A stretch of 64,000 nucleotides of DNA from Streptomyces glomeratus. Its GTDB lineage: Bacteria; Actinomycetota; Actinomycetes; Streptomycetales; Streptomycetaceae. The stretch lies in the NCBI RefSeq assembly GCF_021462825.1, contig NZ_JAKEEB010000008.1, forward strand, positions 124,001 to 188,000, written 5' to 3'. Both the position numbers and the translations under genes were made by a program. Under the pieces are notes generated by a model, which did no database searches, was not told the origin of the DNA, and worked only from the letters and a program-made list of their open reading frames with translations. Shown here in pieces: positions 46,080-55,620 of this stretch (its first letter is position 1; each line of letters starts with the position of its first letter).

Positions 46080-47516
46080 ATGCGCCGAGCGAAGATCGTT
46101 TGTACATTGGGGCCCGCCACCGACTCGTACGACCAGATCAAGGCACTGGTCGAAGCCGGAATGGACATCGCCCGCTTCAACCTCAGCCACGGCAGCTACG
46201 CCGAACACGAGGAGCGTTACCAGCGCGTACGCAGGGCTTCCGACGAGACCGGCCGCAGCGTGGGAATCCTGGCCGACCTTCAGGGCCCGAAGATCAGACT
46301 CGGTCGATTCGCCGAAGGCCCCGTACTCCTTGAACGCGGGGACACCTTCACCATCACCGTGGAGGAGGGCGTCGAAGGGGACCGCCAGACCTGCGGCACC
46401 ACCTATGCAGGCCTCGCCTCCGACGTCACCCCCGGCGAACGCATCCTCGTCGACGACGGCAAGGTCTGTTTGGAGGTCACGTCCGTCGACGGCCCCCGGG
46501 TCCACACCACGGTCGTCGAGGGCGGCATGGTCTCGGACCACAAGGGGCTGAACCTGCCGGGCGTCGCGGTCTCCGTCCCCGCGCTGTCCAAGAAGGACGA
46601 GGACGACCTCCGCTGGGCCCTGCGCACCGGCTTCGACGTCATCGCCCTCTCCTTCGTCCGCAGCGGCCGGGACATCAAGGACGTCCACCGCATCATGGAG
46701 GACGAGGGCCGCCGCCTCCCCGTCATCGCCAAGGTGGAGAAACCGCAGGCGGTCGAGAACATCGACGACATCGTGGCGGCCTTCGACGGCATCATGGTGG
46801 CGCGCGGCGACCTGGGCGTCGAAATGCCACTGGAACAGGTGCCCATCGTCCAGAAGCGCGCGATCAAGCTCGCCAAGCGCAATGCCAAGCCCGTCATCGT
46901 CGCCACCCAGATGCTCGACTCGATGATCGAGAACTCGCGTCCGACGCGCGCCGAGGCCTCGGACGTCGCGAACGCCGTCATCGACGGCACCGACGCCGTG
47001 ATGCTCTCCGGCGAGACCAGCGTCGGCAACCACCCCGTCGAGACGGTCCGCACGATGGCCCGCATCGTCTCGGCGGCCGAGGAGGACATCCTCGCCAAGG
47101 GCCTGCCGCCCCTGACCGAGAGCAGCAAGCCGCGCACCCAGGGCGGCGCGGTCGCCCGCGCCGCGGCGGAGATCGGCGACTTCCTCGGAGCGAAGTTCCT
47201 GGTCGCCTTCACCCAGTCGGGCGACACCGCCCGCCGGCTGTCCCGCTACCGCTCCCCGATCCCGCTCCTCGCCTTCACCCCCGAGCCGGCCACGCGCTCC
47301 CAGCTGAACCTCAGCTGGGGCGTGGAGACCTTCCTCGGTCCGCACGTCGACTCCACGGACGCCATGGTCGACCAGGTCGACGAGCTGTTGCTGAAGTACG
47401 GCCGCTGTCAGAGGGGCGACATCGTGGTGATCACCGCGGGCTCGCCGCCCGGGGTGTCGGGCTCGACGAACATGGTGCGGGTCCACCACATCGGCGAGGA
47501 CGACAGCCCCAGCTAG
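46080..47516 (+). CDS. pyk: pyruvate kinase
   Basis: A 478-residue glycolytic enzyme making pyruvate and ATP from PEP and ADP. Seen: MRRAKIVCTLGPATDSYDQI, ARFNLSHGSYAEH, LADLQGPKIRLG, VIAKVEKPQAVENID (catalytic Lys), IMVARGDLGVEMP (Mg2+ site), MLDSMIENSRPTRAEASDVA and the C-terminal allosteric domain through TNMVRVHHIGE. The family N terminus coincides with the ATG at 46080. There is no Shine-Dalgarno sequence and a -10-like CATACGCT lies 7 nt before the ATG, so the mRNA may be leaderless. Confidence 0.96.
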   Translation: MRRAKIVCTLGPATDSYDQIKALVEAGMDIARFNLSHGSYAEHEERYQRVRRASDETGRSVGILADLQGPKIRLGRFAEGPVLLERGDTFTITVEEGVEGDRQTCGTTYAGLASDVTPGERILVDDGKVCLEVTSVDGPRVHTTVVEGGMVSDHKGLNLPGVAVSVPALSKKDEDDLRWALRTGFDVIALSFVRSGRDIKDVHRIMEDEGRRLPVIAKVEKPQAVENIDDIVAAFDGIMVARGDLGVEMPLEQVPIVQKRAIKLAKRNAKPVIVATQMLDSMIENSRPTRAEASDVANAVIDGTDAVMLSGETSVGNHPVETVRTMARIVSAAEEDILAKGLPPLTESSKPRTQGGAVARAAAEIGDFLGAKFLVAFTQSGDTARRLSRYRSPIPLLAFTPEPATRSQLNLSWGVETFLGPHVDSTDAMVDQVDELLLKYGRCQRGDIVVITAGSPPGVSGSTNMVRVHHIGEDDSPS

Positions 47517-47531
47517 CCCGACCCCACGCGC

Positions 47532-47554
47532 GAAGGGCCCCTCCCGGGCCCTTC
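47532..47554 (+). terminator. pyk terminator
   Basis: GAAGGGCCC (47532-47540) and GGGCCCTTC (47546-47554) with a CTCCC loop, 16 nt after the pyk stop. Confidence 0.75.
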
Positions 47555-47580
47555 CGCCGTCCCGGGGTGTCAGTACTTCG

Positions 47581-47970
47581 GATCCGGCGCTCGTGCTTCC
47601 TACCGGGGCCGTGCTGGGGGAACATGCAAGTCCAGTGCTCCGTGTACGACTTGACCTCGACGCAACCCGCCTTGTGACGCCGCTTGATCCTCGGCAGGGG
47701 CCTCACCCTGCGCATCGCGTCCTCGGCCGCGGCGATCAGGCCTGTCTGGTTGGCGTTGCAGAAGATGGACAGGTGGTGCTGCCCGGGCCTGGCGATGATG
47801 TGGCCATCACCGAGGTGGAGACCGAGCAGATAGGCGTACGCGTCGCGGTCGAAGCCGCGCCCGGTACAGCGGGGGCAGTCCGTGGGCCGCTCGTATGTCT
47901 CACCGCGCGCTCCGCGGTCTTCGCTGCGCCACCAGGCGACCGAATCGAAGGTGCTGCTCCATGCGGCCAC
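47581..47970 (-). pseudogene. truncated LAGLIDADG-type endonuclease/regulator remnant
   Basis: Minus-strand coding from ATG 47970: MAAWSSTFDSVAWWRSEDRG, then ARGETYERPTDCPRCTGRGF, YAYLLGLHLGDGHI (first LAGLIDADG-like motif), and HWTCMFPQHGPGRKHERRI. This is the N-terminal 130 residues of a streptomycete family usually about 230 residues long with a second domain. After KHERRI (47581) similarity is lost; the frame runs antisense through the pyk terminator and into pyk to 47431. The second half, with the other motif, is missing, so I call it a broken gene. It lies just downstream of tRNA-Leu. Confidence 0.7.
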
Positions 47971-48000
47971 TCTGCGTCACGGTGCGTGACTTGGCGCAGC

Positions 48001-48036
48001 AAAAAGCGGAGGTTCACGCGAACGTGAGCCTCCGCT
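48001..48036 (-). terminator. Rho-independent terminator of tRNA-Leu
   Basis: A 14-bp stem, AGCGGAGGTTCACG (48005-48018) with CGTGAGCCTCCGCT (48023-48036) and one G-U pair. On the minus strand it is followed by TTTTT (48001-48005). This is a classical U-tract terminator 11 nt after the tRNA. Confidence 0.88.
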
Positions 48037-48046
48037 CAAAAGAATG

Positions 48047-48129
48047 TGCCGGGTGCGGGATTCGAACCCGCAAGCCCTCACAGGCAGAGGTGTTTGAGAC
48101 CTCCGTGTATACCGTTCCACCAACCCGGC
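48047..48129 (-). tRNA. tRNA-Leu (anticodon CAA)
   Basis: 83 nt on the minus strand. The acceptor stem GCCGGGT (from 48129) pairs with ACCCGGC, discriminator A at 48047. The D-arm, the anticodon stem GAGGT/ACCTC with loop CTCAAAC (CAA anticodon, reads UUG), a long class II variable arm typical of Leu, and the T-arm GCGGG-TTCGAAT-CCCGC are all present. CCA is not encoded. Confidence 0.95.
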
Positions 48130-48175
48130 TCGGCACTTCCGAGAGTGTACCGGGTCATCATCGGCCGGCGCCTCT

Positions 48176-48202
48176 AGGTAGGCTGCATAAGCAGCACTAC
48201 CT
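48176..48202 (+). promoter_or_regulatory. strong hairpin in the leader of the ANTAR regulator gene
   Basis: AGGTAG-GCTGC (48176-48186), ATAA loop, GCAGC-A-CTACCT (48191-48202): an 11-bp stem with one bulged A, ending 25 nt before the GTG. The loop does not match the ANTAR hexaloop (A1, G4) rule. Confidence 0.45.
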
Positions 48203-48227
48203 GCCCCAGCCCGTACGAGGAGCCCGA

Positions 48228-48878
48228 GTGACCGCCCCCGAGTCGCCCCAGCCCGTTGCCGACGACGACAAGTCGCACGTGCCTCCGCTGACGACCCGTG
48301 TCGTCATCGCGGAGGACGAGGCGCTCATCCGGCTCGACCTCAAGGAGATGCTCGAGGAAGAGGGCTACACGGTCGTCGGTGAGGCCGGCGACGGCGAGCA
48401 GGCCGTGGAGCTGGCTCGTGAGCACAAGCCCGACCTGGTGATCCTCGATGTGAAGATGCCGAAGCTGGACGGCATCTCGGCGGCCGAGAAGATCGCCGAG
48501 GAGCGTATCGCCCCGGTGCTGATGCTGACCGCCTTCTCCCAGCGCGACCTCGTGGAGCGTGCGCGGGACGCCGGTGCCATGGCGTACCTGGTGAAGCCGT
48601 TCAGCAAGAGCGACGTCGTCCCGGCGATCGAGATGGCCGTCTCGCGGTTCAACGAGCTCAAGACGCTGGAGAAGGAGGTCGCGGACCTCACGCTGCGGCT
48701 GGAGACCCGCAAGCTGGTGGACCGGGCGAAGTCGATCCTGCAGACGGAGTACGGGCTGACCGAGCCGGCCGCCTTCCGCTGGATCCAGAAGACCTCGATG
48801 GACCGGCGCATGTCGATGCAGCAGGTCGCCGAGGCCGTCATCCAGGACGCCGAGGAGAAGAAGGCGTCCAAGGGCTGA
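48228..48878 (+). CDS. pdtaR: receiver-ANTAR response regulator (PdtaR-like)
   Basis: A 216-residue two-domain regulator. Receiver: RVVIAEDEALIRLDLKEML, LVILDVKMPKLDG (phospho-Asp), LMLTAFSQRD and YLVKPFSKSD. The C-terminal ANTAR RNA-binding domain: LVDRAKSILQTEYGLTEPAA and FRWIQKTSMDRRMSMQQVAE. PdtaR-type proteins act after transcription initiation by binding paired stem-loops in nascent RNA, when phosphorylated by a PdtaS-type kinase. No kinase is in the window. The GTG at 48228 has a GAGGAG site. Earlier codons of the open frame overlap the tRNA and are excluded. Confidence 0.93.
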   Translation: MTAPESPQPVADDDKSHVPPLTTRVVIAEDEALIRLDLKEMLEEEGYTVVGEAGDGEQAVELAREHKPDLVILDVKMPKLDGISAAEKIAEERIAPVLMLTAFSQRDLVERARDAGAMAYLVKPFSKSDVVPAIEMAVSRFNELKTLEKEVADLTLRLETRKLVDRAKSILQTEYGLTEPAAFRWIQKTSMDRRMSMQQVAEAVIQDAEEKKASKG

Positions 48879-48914
48879 ACAGGGCGTAGGGCGTCCACGG
48901 CGCCTATCCGTGTG

Positions 48915-48960
48915 CGGCGAGGCCCGCACCCCCGGGTTCAGGGGGGTGCGGGCCTCGCCG
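48915..48960. terminator. bidirectional terminator between pdtaR and livF
   Basis: CGGCGAGGCCCGCACCCCC (48915-48933) pairs perfectly over 19 bp with 48942-48960, loop GGGTTCAG, between convergent genes. Confidence 0.88.
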
Positions 48961-48980
48961 TTGTCGGGCCGCAGGACCGG

Positions 48981-49697
48981 TCAGTCCTCGCCGAGGTAGG
49001 CCTTCCGCACCGACTCGTCGTGCAGCAGGTCCCGCCCGGTGCCGGAGAGCACGATGTTCCCGACCTCCATCACGTGACCGTGGTCGGCGAGCGACAGCGC
49101 CGCCTGGGCGTTCTGCTCGACCAGGAGGATCGTCGTGCCCTGGGACTTCAGCTCGGCGATCGTCGCCATGATCTTCTGCATCATGATGGGGGAGAGACCC
49201 ATCGACGGCTCGTCGAGCATGAGCAGCTTCGGCTGGGACATCAGGGCGCGGCCCATGGCCAGCATCTGCTGTTCACCGCCGGAGAGGGTACCCGCGGCCT
49301 GCTTCCTGCGCTCCCCGAGGATGGGGAAGAGGTCGTAGGCCCGCTGGATGTCCTTCTCGATGCCCTGCTTGTCGCTGCGCAGGAAGGCCCCGAGCCGCAG
49401 GTTGTCCTCGATGGTCATGCGGGGGAAGATGTGCCGGCCCTCGGGGGAGTGGGCGAGGCCCAGGGAGACCACCTGGTGGGCCGGGATCTTCTTGAGCGAC
49501 TTGCCGTCGAACTTGATCTGGCCGCCGACCGGCTTGAGGAGGCCGGAGAGCGTGCGCAGGGTGGTGGTCTTGCCGGCGCCGTTGGTGCCGATGAGGGTGA
49601 CGACCTCGCCGGCGTCGACCTTGAAGGAGATGCCCTTGACGGCTTCGATCTTGCCGTAGGCGACCCGGAGGTCCTCGACTTCGAGCAGTGCGGTCAT
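48981..49697 (-). CDS. livF: branched-chain amino acid ABC transporter ATP-binding protein LivF
   Basis: A 238-residue ABC ATPase that powers branched-chain amino acid (or related) uptake with LivG. Walker A GTNGAGKTT, Q-loop, signature TLSGGEQQMLAMGRAL, Walker B LLMLDEPSMGLSP and the H-loop (here ILLVEQNAQ, normal for LivF) are present. The ATG overlaps the livG stop by 4 nt. Last gene of the liv operon, followed by a strong terminator. Confidence 0.95.
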   Translation of the reverse strand: MTALLEVEDLRVAYGKIEAVKGISFKVDAGEVVTLIGTNGAGKTTTLRTLSGLLKPVGGQIKFDGKSLKKIPAHQVVSLGLAHSPEGRHIFPRMTIEDNLRLGAFLRSDKQGIEKDIQRAYDLFPILGERRKQAAGTLSGGEQQMLAMGRALMSQPKLLMLDEPSMGLSPIMMQKIMATIAELKSQGTTILLVEQNAQAALSLADHGHVMEVGNIVLSGTGRDLLHDESVRKAYLGED

Positions 49698-50605
49698 CGG
49701 TCGTTCTCCTTGCCGGGCGCGGCGTCCGTCGTGGTCTCGGCCTGTGCCTCGGCGGCCTCGACCTCGGCGACCTCTTCGTCGCCGGGGGCGTCCTCGAAGG
49801 GTTCGCCGAGGTAGGCGGCGATGACGCGTTCGTCGCCCTGGACGGTCGCGCTGTCGCCCTCGACGAGCTTCTCGCCCTGGACGAGGACGGCGACGCGGTC
49901 GCAGAGGTTGAAGATGAAGCGCATGTCGTGCTCGATGACGAGGACGGCGATGCCCTTGTCGCGGATGGCGAAGACCAGTTCCTCGGTGGCGCGGGTCTCC
50001 TGTGGGTTCATGCCGGCGGTCGGCTCGTCGAGGAGCAGCAGGCCCGGTTCGCTGGCGAGGGCGCGTGCGATCTCGAGCTTGCGCTGTTCGCCGTAGGGGA
50101 GGTTGCGGGCCAGGTGGTCGGCCTTGCCGGCGAGGCCGACGAACTCCAGGAGTTCCATGGCGCGTTCGCGGGAGGCGGCCTCCGCCTTGTGGAAGCCGGG
50201 GCCGCGCAGGAGGGCGGACCAGAGGCCCTCCTTGGTGCGGGTGTGGCGGCCGACGAGTACGTTCTCCAGAACGGTCATGTTGGCGAACAGACGGATGTTC
50301 TGGAAGGTGCGGGCGATGCCGGCCGCGGTGACCTTGTAGGACTTGGGCGGCAGGACGTTGCCCTTGTAGCGGACCTCGCCCTCGGTGGGGATGTAGAGGC
50401 CGGTGAGGCAGTTGAAGAAGGTCGTCTTGCCGGCGCCGTTGGGCCCGATCAGGCCGACGATCTCCCCGCTCTTGACGGTGAAGTCGACGTTGCGTACGGC
50501 CGTCAGGCCGCCGAACCGCATGGTGACGCCGCGGGCGTCGAGCACGACTTCGCCGGGTGCGGAGGCGCCGGCGGTGGCGTCCTTGGTGGTGGTGTCGGTA
50601 GTCAT
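49694..50605 (-). CDS. livG: branched-chain amino acid ABC transporter ATP-binding protein LivG
   Basis: A 303-residue ABC ATPase. Walker A GPNGAGKTTFFNCL, ARTFQNIRLFANMTVLENV, signature LPYGEQRKLEIARAL, Walker B LLLLDEPTAGMNPQET and VIEHDMRF are all seen. A 40-residue acidic tail (EDAPGDEEVAEVEAAEAQAE) extends beyond the usual end. It pairs with LivF under the LivH/LivM permeases. The gene is 5 bp downstream of livM. Confidence 0.95.
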   Translation of the reverse strand: MTTDTTTKDATAGASAPGEVVLDARGVTMRFGGLTAVRNVDFTVKSGEIVGLIGPNGAGKTTFFNCLTGLYIPTEGEVRYKGNVLPPKSYKVTAAGIARTFQNIRLFANMTVLENVLVGRHTRTKEGLWSALLRGPGFHKAEAASRERAMELLEFVGLAGKADHLARNLPYGEQRKLEIARALASEPGLLLLDEPTAGMNPQETRATEELVFAIRDKGIAVLVIEHDMRFIFNLCDRVAVLVQGEKLVEGDSATVQGDERVIAAYLGEPFEDAPGDEEVAEVEAAEAQAETTTDAAPGKENDR

Positions 50606-50610
50606 CGTGG

Positions 50611-52439
50611 TCAGGCCCCTGCCTTGGTGAGGACGGCGGGCGCTTCGGTTTCTTCGTGGAACTCGAGCTGGCGGCGCCGGTTGGGGATGAGGCCCTCGGG
50701 GCGGAAGCGCATCAGCAGGACGAGCGCGACGCCGAAGGCGAAGAGCTGGTAGTTGCCCAGGAACTGGAGCTTGGCCGGGATCAGGTACAGCAGTGCGGCG
50801 CCGACCAGCGGTCCGGCGATGGTGCCCATGCCGCCCAGGACCACCGCGGCCAGCAGGAAGGCCGAGTTGGGTGGCACCACGTGGGCGAACTGGTACTGCT
50901 CGGGGGTCACCGTGTAGGTGACGTGGGCCTGGACGGAGCCGGCGAGGCCGGCCAGGCTGGCGCCCAGGGCGAAGGCGATGAGCTTGACCCGGAAGCCGTT
51001 GATGCCCATGGCGAGCGCGGCGGTCTCGTCCTCGCGGATGGCGATCCAGGCGCGGCCGATGCGGGAGTCGCTGCTGCGCCGGAACACCACGACCACGATG
51101 AGCGTGATGAGCAGCATCAGCAGGAAGTAGTTGGCGAACCGGCCGATGGTGGCGCCAAGGAACGTGTGGTCCTTGCCGAAGTCGAAGCCGAGGATGTTCA
51201 GGTTCGGGATGGAGGAGATGCCGTTGGAGCCGTTGGTGACGTCGGGGCCGGAGGTGCCGTCCATGTTCAGGACGGTGATGCGGAAGATCTCACCGAAGCC
51301 GAGGGTCACGATGGCGAGGTAGTCGCCGCGAAGCCGCAGGGTCGGGGCGCCGATGAGGACGCCGAAGACCATGGCGACGGCCGCGCCCAGCAGCGCGGAG
51401 GCCCAGAACGGCCAGTTGACGTGCAGGGGCGAGGACGGCGAGCCGGAGACCAGGGCCGAGGTGTAGGCGCCGACGCCGAGGAAGGCGACGTAACCGAGGT
51501 CGAGGAGGCCGGCGAGACCGACGACGATGTTCAGGCCGAGGGCGACGGTGGCGAAGATCAGGATGTAGACGCCGATCGTCGCGTACTGGTCGTCGGACTG
51601 GGTGAAGGGGAAGGCCGCGGCGGCGACGAAGGCGCCGGCCATCGTCACGGTGCGGTGCCGCGCGGTGATCGCGGAGACCCGGGCCACGATTCCGGACTTG
51701 CCCAGGGCGGCGAAGCAGAAGCCGGCGGTGAGGAGGAAGCCGATGAACAGTTCGTCGTACTCGGTGCCGATGCCGTAGGTGAAGACGAGCAGGCCGGCGG
51801 CCATGGCCGCCACGATGACGAGGATCTCGGCGTAGGCGGGCAGCTGGCGTGCCGGTGCCGGGGTGGTGGAGGCGAAGGCCGCCTTGAACGTGTTCCAGTT
51901 CTGGCGGCTGTTGTGCCGGAACCGCTCCAGACCGGTGTCGTCCGGGTCGGCGAGGTCGGGGGCCGGCCGTTCGAACGGCAGGGCCAGCGCGCCGAGCAGG
52001 GCGGCCAGGGTGGCGACCGCGACGAGGTAGCCGCCGGGCTCCAGGTTCACCACGCCGCCGAGTTCGACGCTGATGGCGATGACGGTGTACCAGGCGGTGG
52101 CGAAGGTGCCCAGTGCGGCCAGCTTCAGGGCGCTGTCGGCGCTGCCCGGGGTCAGCCATCCCAGGCCCTTGATGCCGTAGGAGGCGAGGCCGAACAGGGT
52201 GGTGAAGACGGCGCCTATGAGGACGAGGACCTGCAGGCCGCCCGGGTAGCCGTAGACGGTGAGGTCGCCGGGGAAGTCGGCGGTCCAGGTCCAGGAGAGG
52301 AAGGTGGAGATGATCGTGAGGGCGCCGCCGCCGGTGGCGAGGGCCCGCCCCAGCCGGTGCGGGAGGCCGATCAGGCCGGACTGGGCGGCCGCGGGCGCGC
52401 TGGGGGTCTCTGGTGCGGTGGTCTGTGTGGTCATCGGTG

Positions 52440-52443
<4 letters not shown>
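50611..52443 (-). CDS. livM: branched-chain amino acid ABC transporter permease LivM, N-terminally extended
   Basis: A 610-residue permease. The LivM domain occupies about residues 290-590: YILIFATVALGLNIVVGLAG, LGYVAFLGVGAYTSALV, GAPTLRLRGDYLAIVTLGFG and SRIGRAWIAIREDETAALAM (EAA loop contacting the ATPases). The first 270 residues add six or so membrane helices interrupted by a hydrophilic loop (ERPAPDLADPDDTGLERFRH), longer than the 425-residue enteric LivM. Its GTG overlaps the livH stop by 4 nt. The extension's role is unknown. Confidence 0.92.
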
Positions 52444-53372
<929 letters not shown>

Positions 53373-53424
53373 CGCATGTCCTCCGAGACTTTCGGACGTT
53401 CGACGGATGTGGCCGGATGCGAGT

Positions 53425-53460
53425 CCGCGCGGGGCGCCAGTGGAACAGCGCCCCGCGCGG
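53425..53460 (-). terminator. hairpin between livK and livH
   Basis: A perfect 13-bp stem, CCGCGCGGGGCGC (53425-53437) with GCGCCCCGCGCGG (53448-53460). Inside the operon it probably ends part of the transcripts or protects the livK 3' end, giving more binding protein than permease. Confidence 0.65.
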
Positions 53461-53487
53461 CTCTCGGGTGGTGCGGGTGGGAGGGGA

Positions 53488-54720
53488 TCAGCCGGTGTAG
53501 GTACCGGACTTGACCGGCGCCCAGGCACCGTTCTTCACGGCGTACACGGTGAGCTGCTTGTTCGTCGTGTCACCGAACTCGTCGAAGGAGACCTTGCCGG
53601 TCACGCCGTCGAAGGAGACGTTCTGCATGGCGGCGGTGACCTTGGCGCGGGCGTCGGAGGGGAGCTTTCCGCCGTTGTCCTCGACGACCTTCTTCACGGC
53701 CTCGATGATCGCCCACGCGGAGTCGTAGGAGTAGCCGCCGTACGCCGCGTACTCCTCCTTGTAGCCCCCGGCCTTGTAGTTGGCCACGAACTCCTTGGCG
53801 GAGGGGAGCTGCTCGACGGGGGCGCCCACGGAGGTGGCGAGGTCGCCGGCGCTGTTGCTGCCGGCCAGCTTGATGAACGTCGGGTCGTAGATGCCGTCGC
53901 CACCGACCAGCGGGACCTTGGCGCCGGCGGCCTTGATCTGCTTGCTGAGCGGGCCGGCCTGCGGGTACTCGCCGCCGTAGTAGACGACGTCCGCGCCGGA
54001 GTTCTTCACCTTGGTGGCGACCGCGGAGAAGTCCTTGGTGTCCGGGTTGATGTGCTCGGTGCCGGCGATGGTGCCGCCGAGCTTCTTGAACTCCTGGGTG
54101 AAGGTCGCGGCGAGACCCGCGCCGTAGGTCTTCTTGTCGTCGATGACGAAGACCTTCTTCTTCTTGGCGTCGTTGTAGACGTACTGTGCGGCGAACGGGC
54201 CCTGGACGGCGTCCGTCGTCGCGGTGCGGAAGTACGACTTGTACGTGCGGGCCTTCTTGGTCTGCCAGTTGGCACCCTGGGTGAGGGCCGGGTTGGTGTT
54301 GGCCGGGGAGACCTCCACCAGATTGGCGTCGTCGAAGACCTTCTGCATGGACTCGGCCACGGAGGAGTTCAGCGGGCCGACGGCGCCGAGGACGCTGCTG
54401 TCGGCGACGAACTTGGTGGCGTTCTGCTGGCCCGAGGAGGGCTGCGCCTGGTCGTCCAGCGCCTGGATCTGGAAGGTGACGCCCTTGACGTAGTTCTGCT
54501 TGTTGGCGGTCTTGACGGCGAGGTCCGCGGAGTTCTTGATGCCCAGGCCCAGCGCGGACAGGTCGCCGGTCAGGGGCGCGTCGACTCCGATGGTGACGGT
54601 GGTGCCGCCACCCTTGCCGGAATCCGAGCTCTTGCCGCTGTCGCGCGAGCCGCAGGCGGTGAGGGTAAGCGCTCCCGCCGCCAGCGCGGCGGTGATGGCG
54701 ATGAGCGAACGTTGACGCAC
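53488..54720 (-). CDS. livK: branched-chain amino acid ABC transporter substrate-binding lipoprotein LivK
   Basis: A 410-residue lipoprotein. The signal peptide RQRSLIAITAALAAGALTLT ends in the lipobox LTAC, so Lgt in this window is the expected modifier. The Leu/Ile/Val-binding fold follows: VTIGVDAPLTGDLSALGLGI, GAVGPLNSSVAESMQKVF, SPANTNPALT, VFVIDDKKTYGAGLAATFTQ and YGGYSYDSAWAIIEAVK. First gene of the operon. The GTG at 54720 has GAAAGGAC; the open frame before it is not part of the protein. The 288 bp upstream contain no gene. Confidence 0.94.
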   Translation of the reverse strand: MRQRSLIAITAALAAGALTLTACGSRDSGKSSDSGKGGGTTVTIGVDAPLTGDLSALGLGIKNSADLAVKTANKQNYVKGVTFQIQALDDQAQPSSGQQNATKFVADSSVLGAVGPLNSSVAESMQKVFDDANLVEVSPANTNPALTQGANWQTKKARTYKSYFRTATTDAVQGPFAAQYVYNDAKKKKVFVIDDKKTYGAGLAATFTQEFKKLGGTIAGTEHINPDTKDFSAVATKVKNSGADVVYYGGEYPQAGPLSKQIKAAGAKVPLVGGDGIYDPTFIKLAGSNSAGDLATSVGAPVEQLPSAKEFVANYKAGGYKEEYAAYGGYSYDSAWAIIEAVKKVVEDNGGKLPSDARAKVTAAMQNVSFDGVTGKVSFDEFGDTTNKQLTVYAVKNGAWAPVKSGTYTG

Positions 54721-55008
54721 GATCAGTCCTTTCCCTGGCACGGCCCTCCACCCTGGAAGCGGCCGAGTCGAGCGCTGGGCCGAAGTGAACATTCAGACCG
54801 CGCGGTGACTGGCCGTGACTCTAAGCGTGGGTGGGGAAGGTGGAGGAGGGTCTGACCCAGGCTGTGACGCTCTTGTTATGACACGAGGTAATGCAGAGCG
54901 GTACTCGACGGGTGATACAGCGGAATTCCGGCCGATTCGCCCGGTCCGCATAGTGAGAATCCGCAGGACGCGCGCCGGTGTGTTCAGGTGCATCAGGCGT
55001 TTTGGTGA

Positions 55009-55620
55009 TTACCGGGAAAGGTTGCCGCAGGCGACGTGCAGGGCCACGGAGAGGTCGTGCGCATAGCGCGAGCCGAGGATGTAACTGTGGTCTTCCATTG
55101 CGCGTGTATTACGCAGAGTTACATCGAGGAAAGGGAGTCCGGCGTTCTCAGGGACTTTCCCGCATTCGGTCACGCGCATGGTGATCGCGATCTTGCGGGT
55201 GGCACCCGCGTTTGTGCGGAAAGGGGGGAGAGGGGCCGAGGCCACGGAAAGACCCGCATAGGGCTGGGCTATCCGGGTCACGGTGACCGGCGGGCCGGAC
55301 TCCACGCTCAGCAGCACCGAGAGGGTGAAGCTCCGGGGAGGAGCGCCGCGGGGCGCGGGCCGTGCGGCCAGGTAGGTGACGCTGACCACTTGGGAGGGGT
55401 ACGGCGGTGGTGGCGGCGGCGGCTTCTGCGGCCGGGTCGCGTAGAGGTAGCCGCCGCCCGCGAGGAGGGCGGCGACCGCCGTCGCCGCGAGGAGGGCCGG
55501 GCGGTGCCGGTCGTACAGCTGGGCGAGGCGTCCGTGTGGAGGGCCGGACGGGGGCGAGGCGCCCGGGTCGTCCCATGCGTGCGTGCCCTCGCCGGGCTCG
55601 ACGGGGCCGACGCCGCTCAC
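55009..55620 (-). CDS. single-span membrane protein with extracellular beta domain, unknown function
   Basis: 203 residues: a cytoplasmic Pro/Gly-rich N terminus, one helix (PALLAATAVAALLAGGGYLY at about residues 40-60), a Pro-rich linker (RPQKPPPPPPPYPSQ) and an extracellular domain of about 135 residues (SFTLSVLLSVESGPPVTVTR, RKIAITMRVTECGKVPENAG, HDLSVALHVACGN) with two cysteines. I do not recognise the family beyond 'Streptomyces conserved'. The GTG overlaps the stop of the preceding lipoprotein gene (GTGA), so the two probably work together. Confidence 0.75.
   Translation of the reverse strand: MSGVGPVEPGEGTHAWDDPGASPPSGPPHGRLAQLYDRHRPALLAATAVAALLAGGGYLYATRPQKPPPPPPPYPSQVVSVTYLAARPAPRGAPPRSFTLSVLLSVESGPPVTVTRIAQPYAGLSVASAPLPPFRTNAGATRKIAITMRVTECGKVPENAGLPFLDVTLRNTRAMEDHSYILGSRYAHDLSVALHVACGNLSR

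Noticed and set aside
47431..47970. The LAGLIDADG remnant as an intact 179-residue protein
   Set aside because: The last 50 residues are antisense to the pyk terminator and pyk end and do not resemble the family.
48176..48202. An ANTAR-target element
   Set aside because: Only one hairpin and no hexaloop with A at position 1 and G at position 4, so it was listed only as a leader hairpin.
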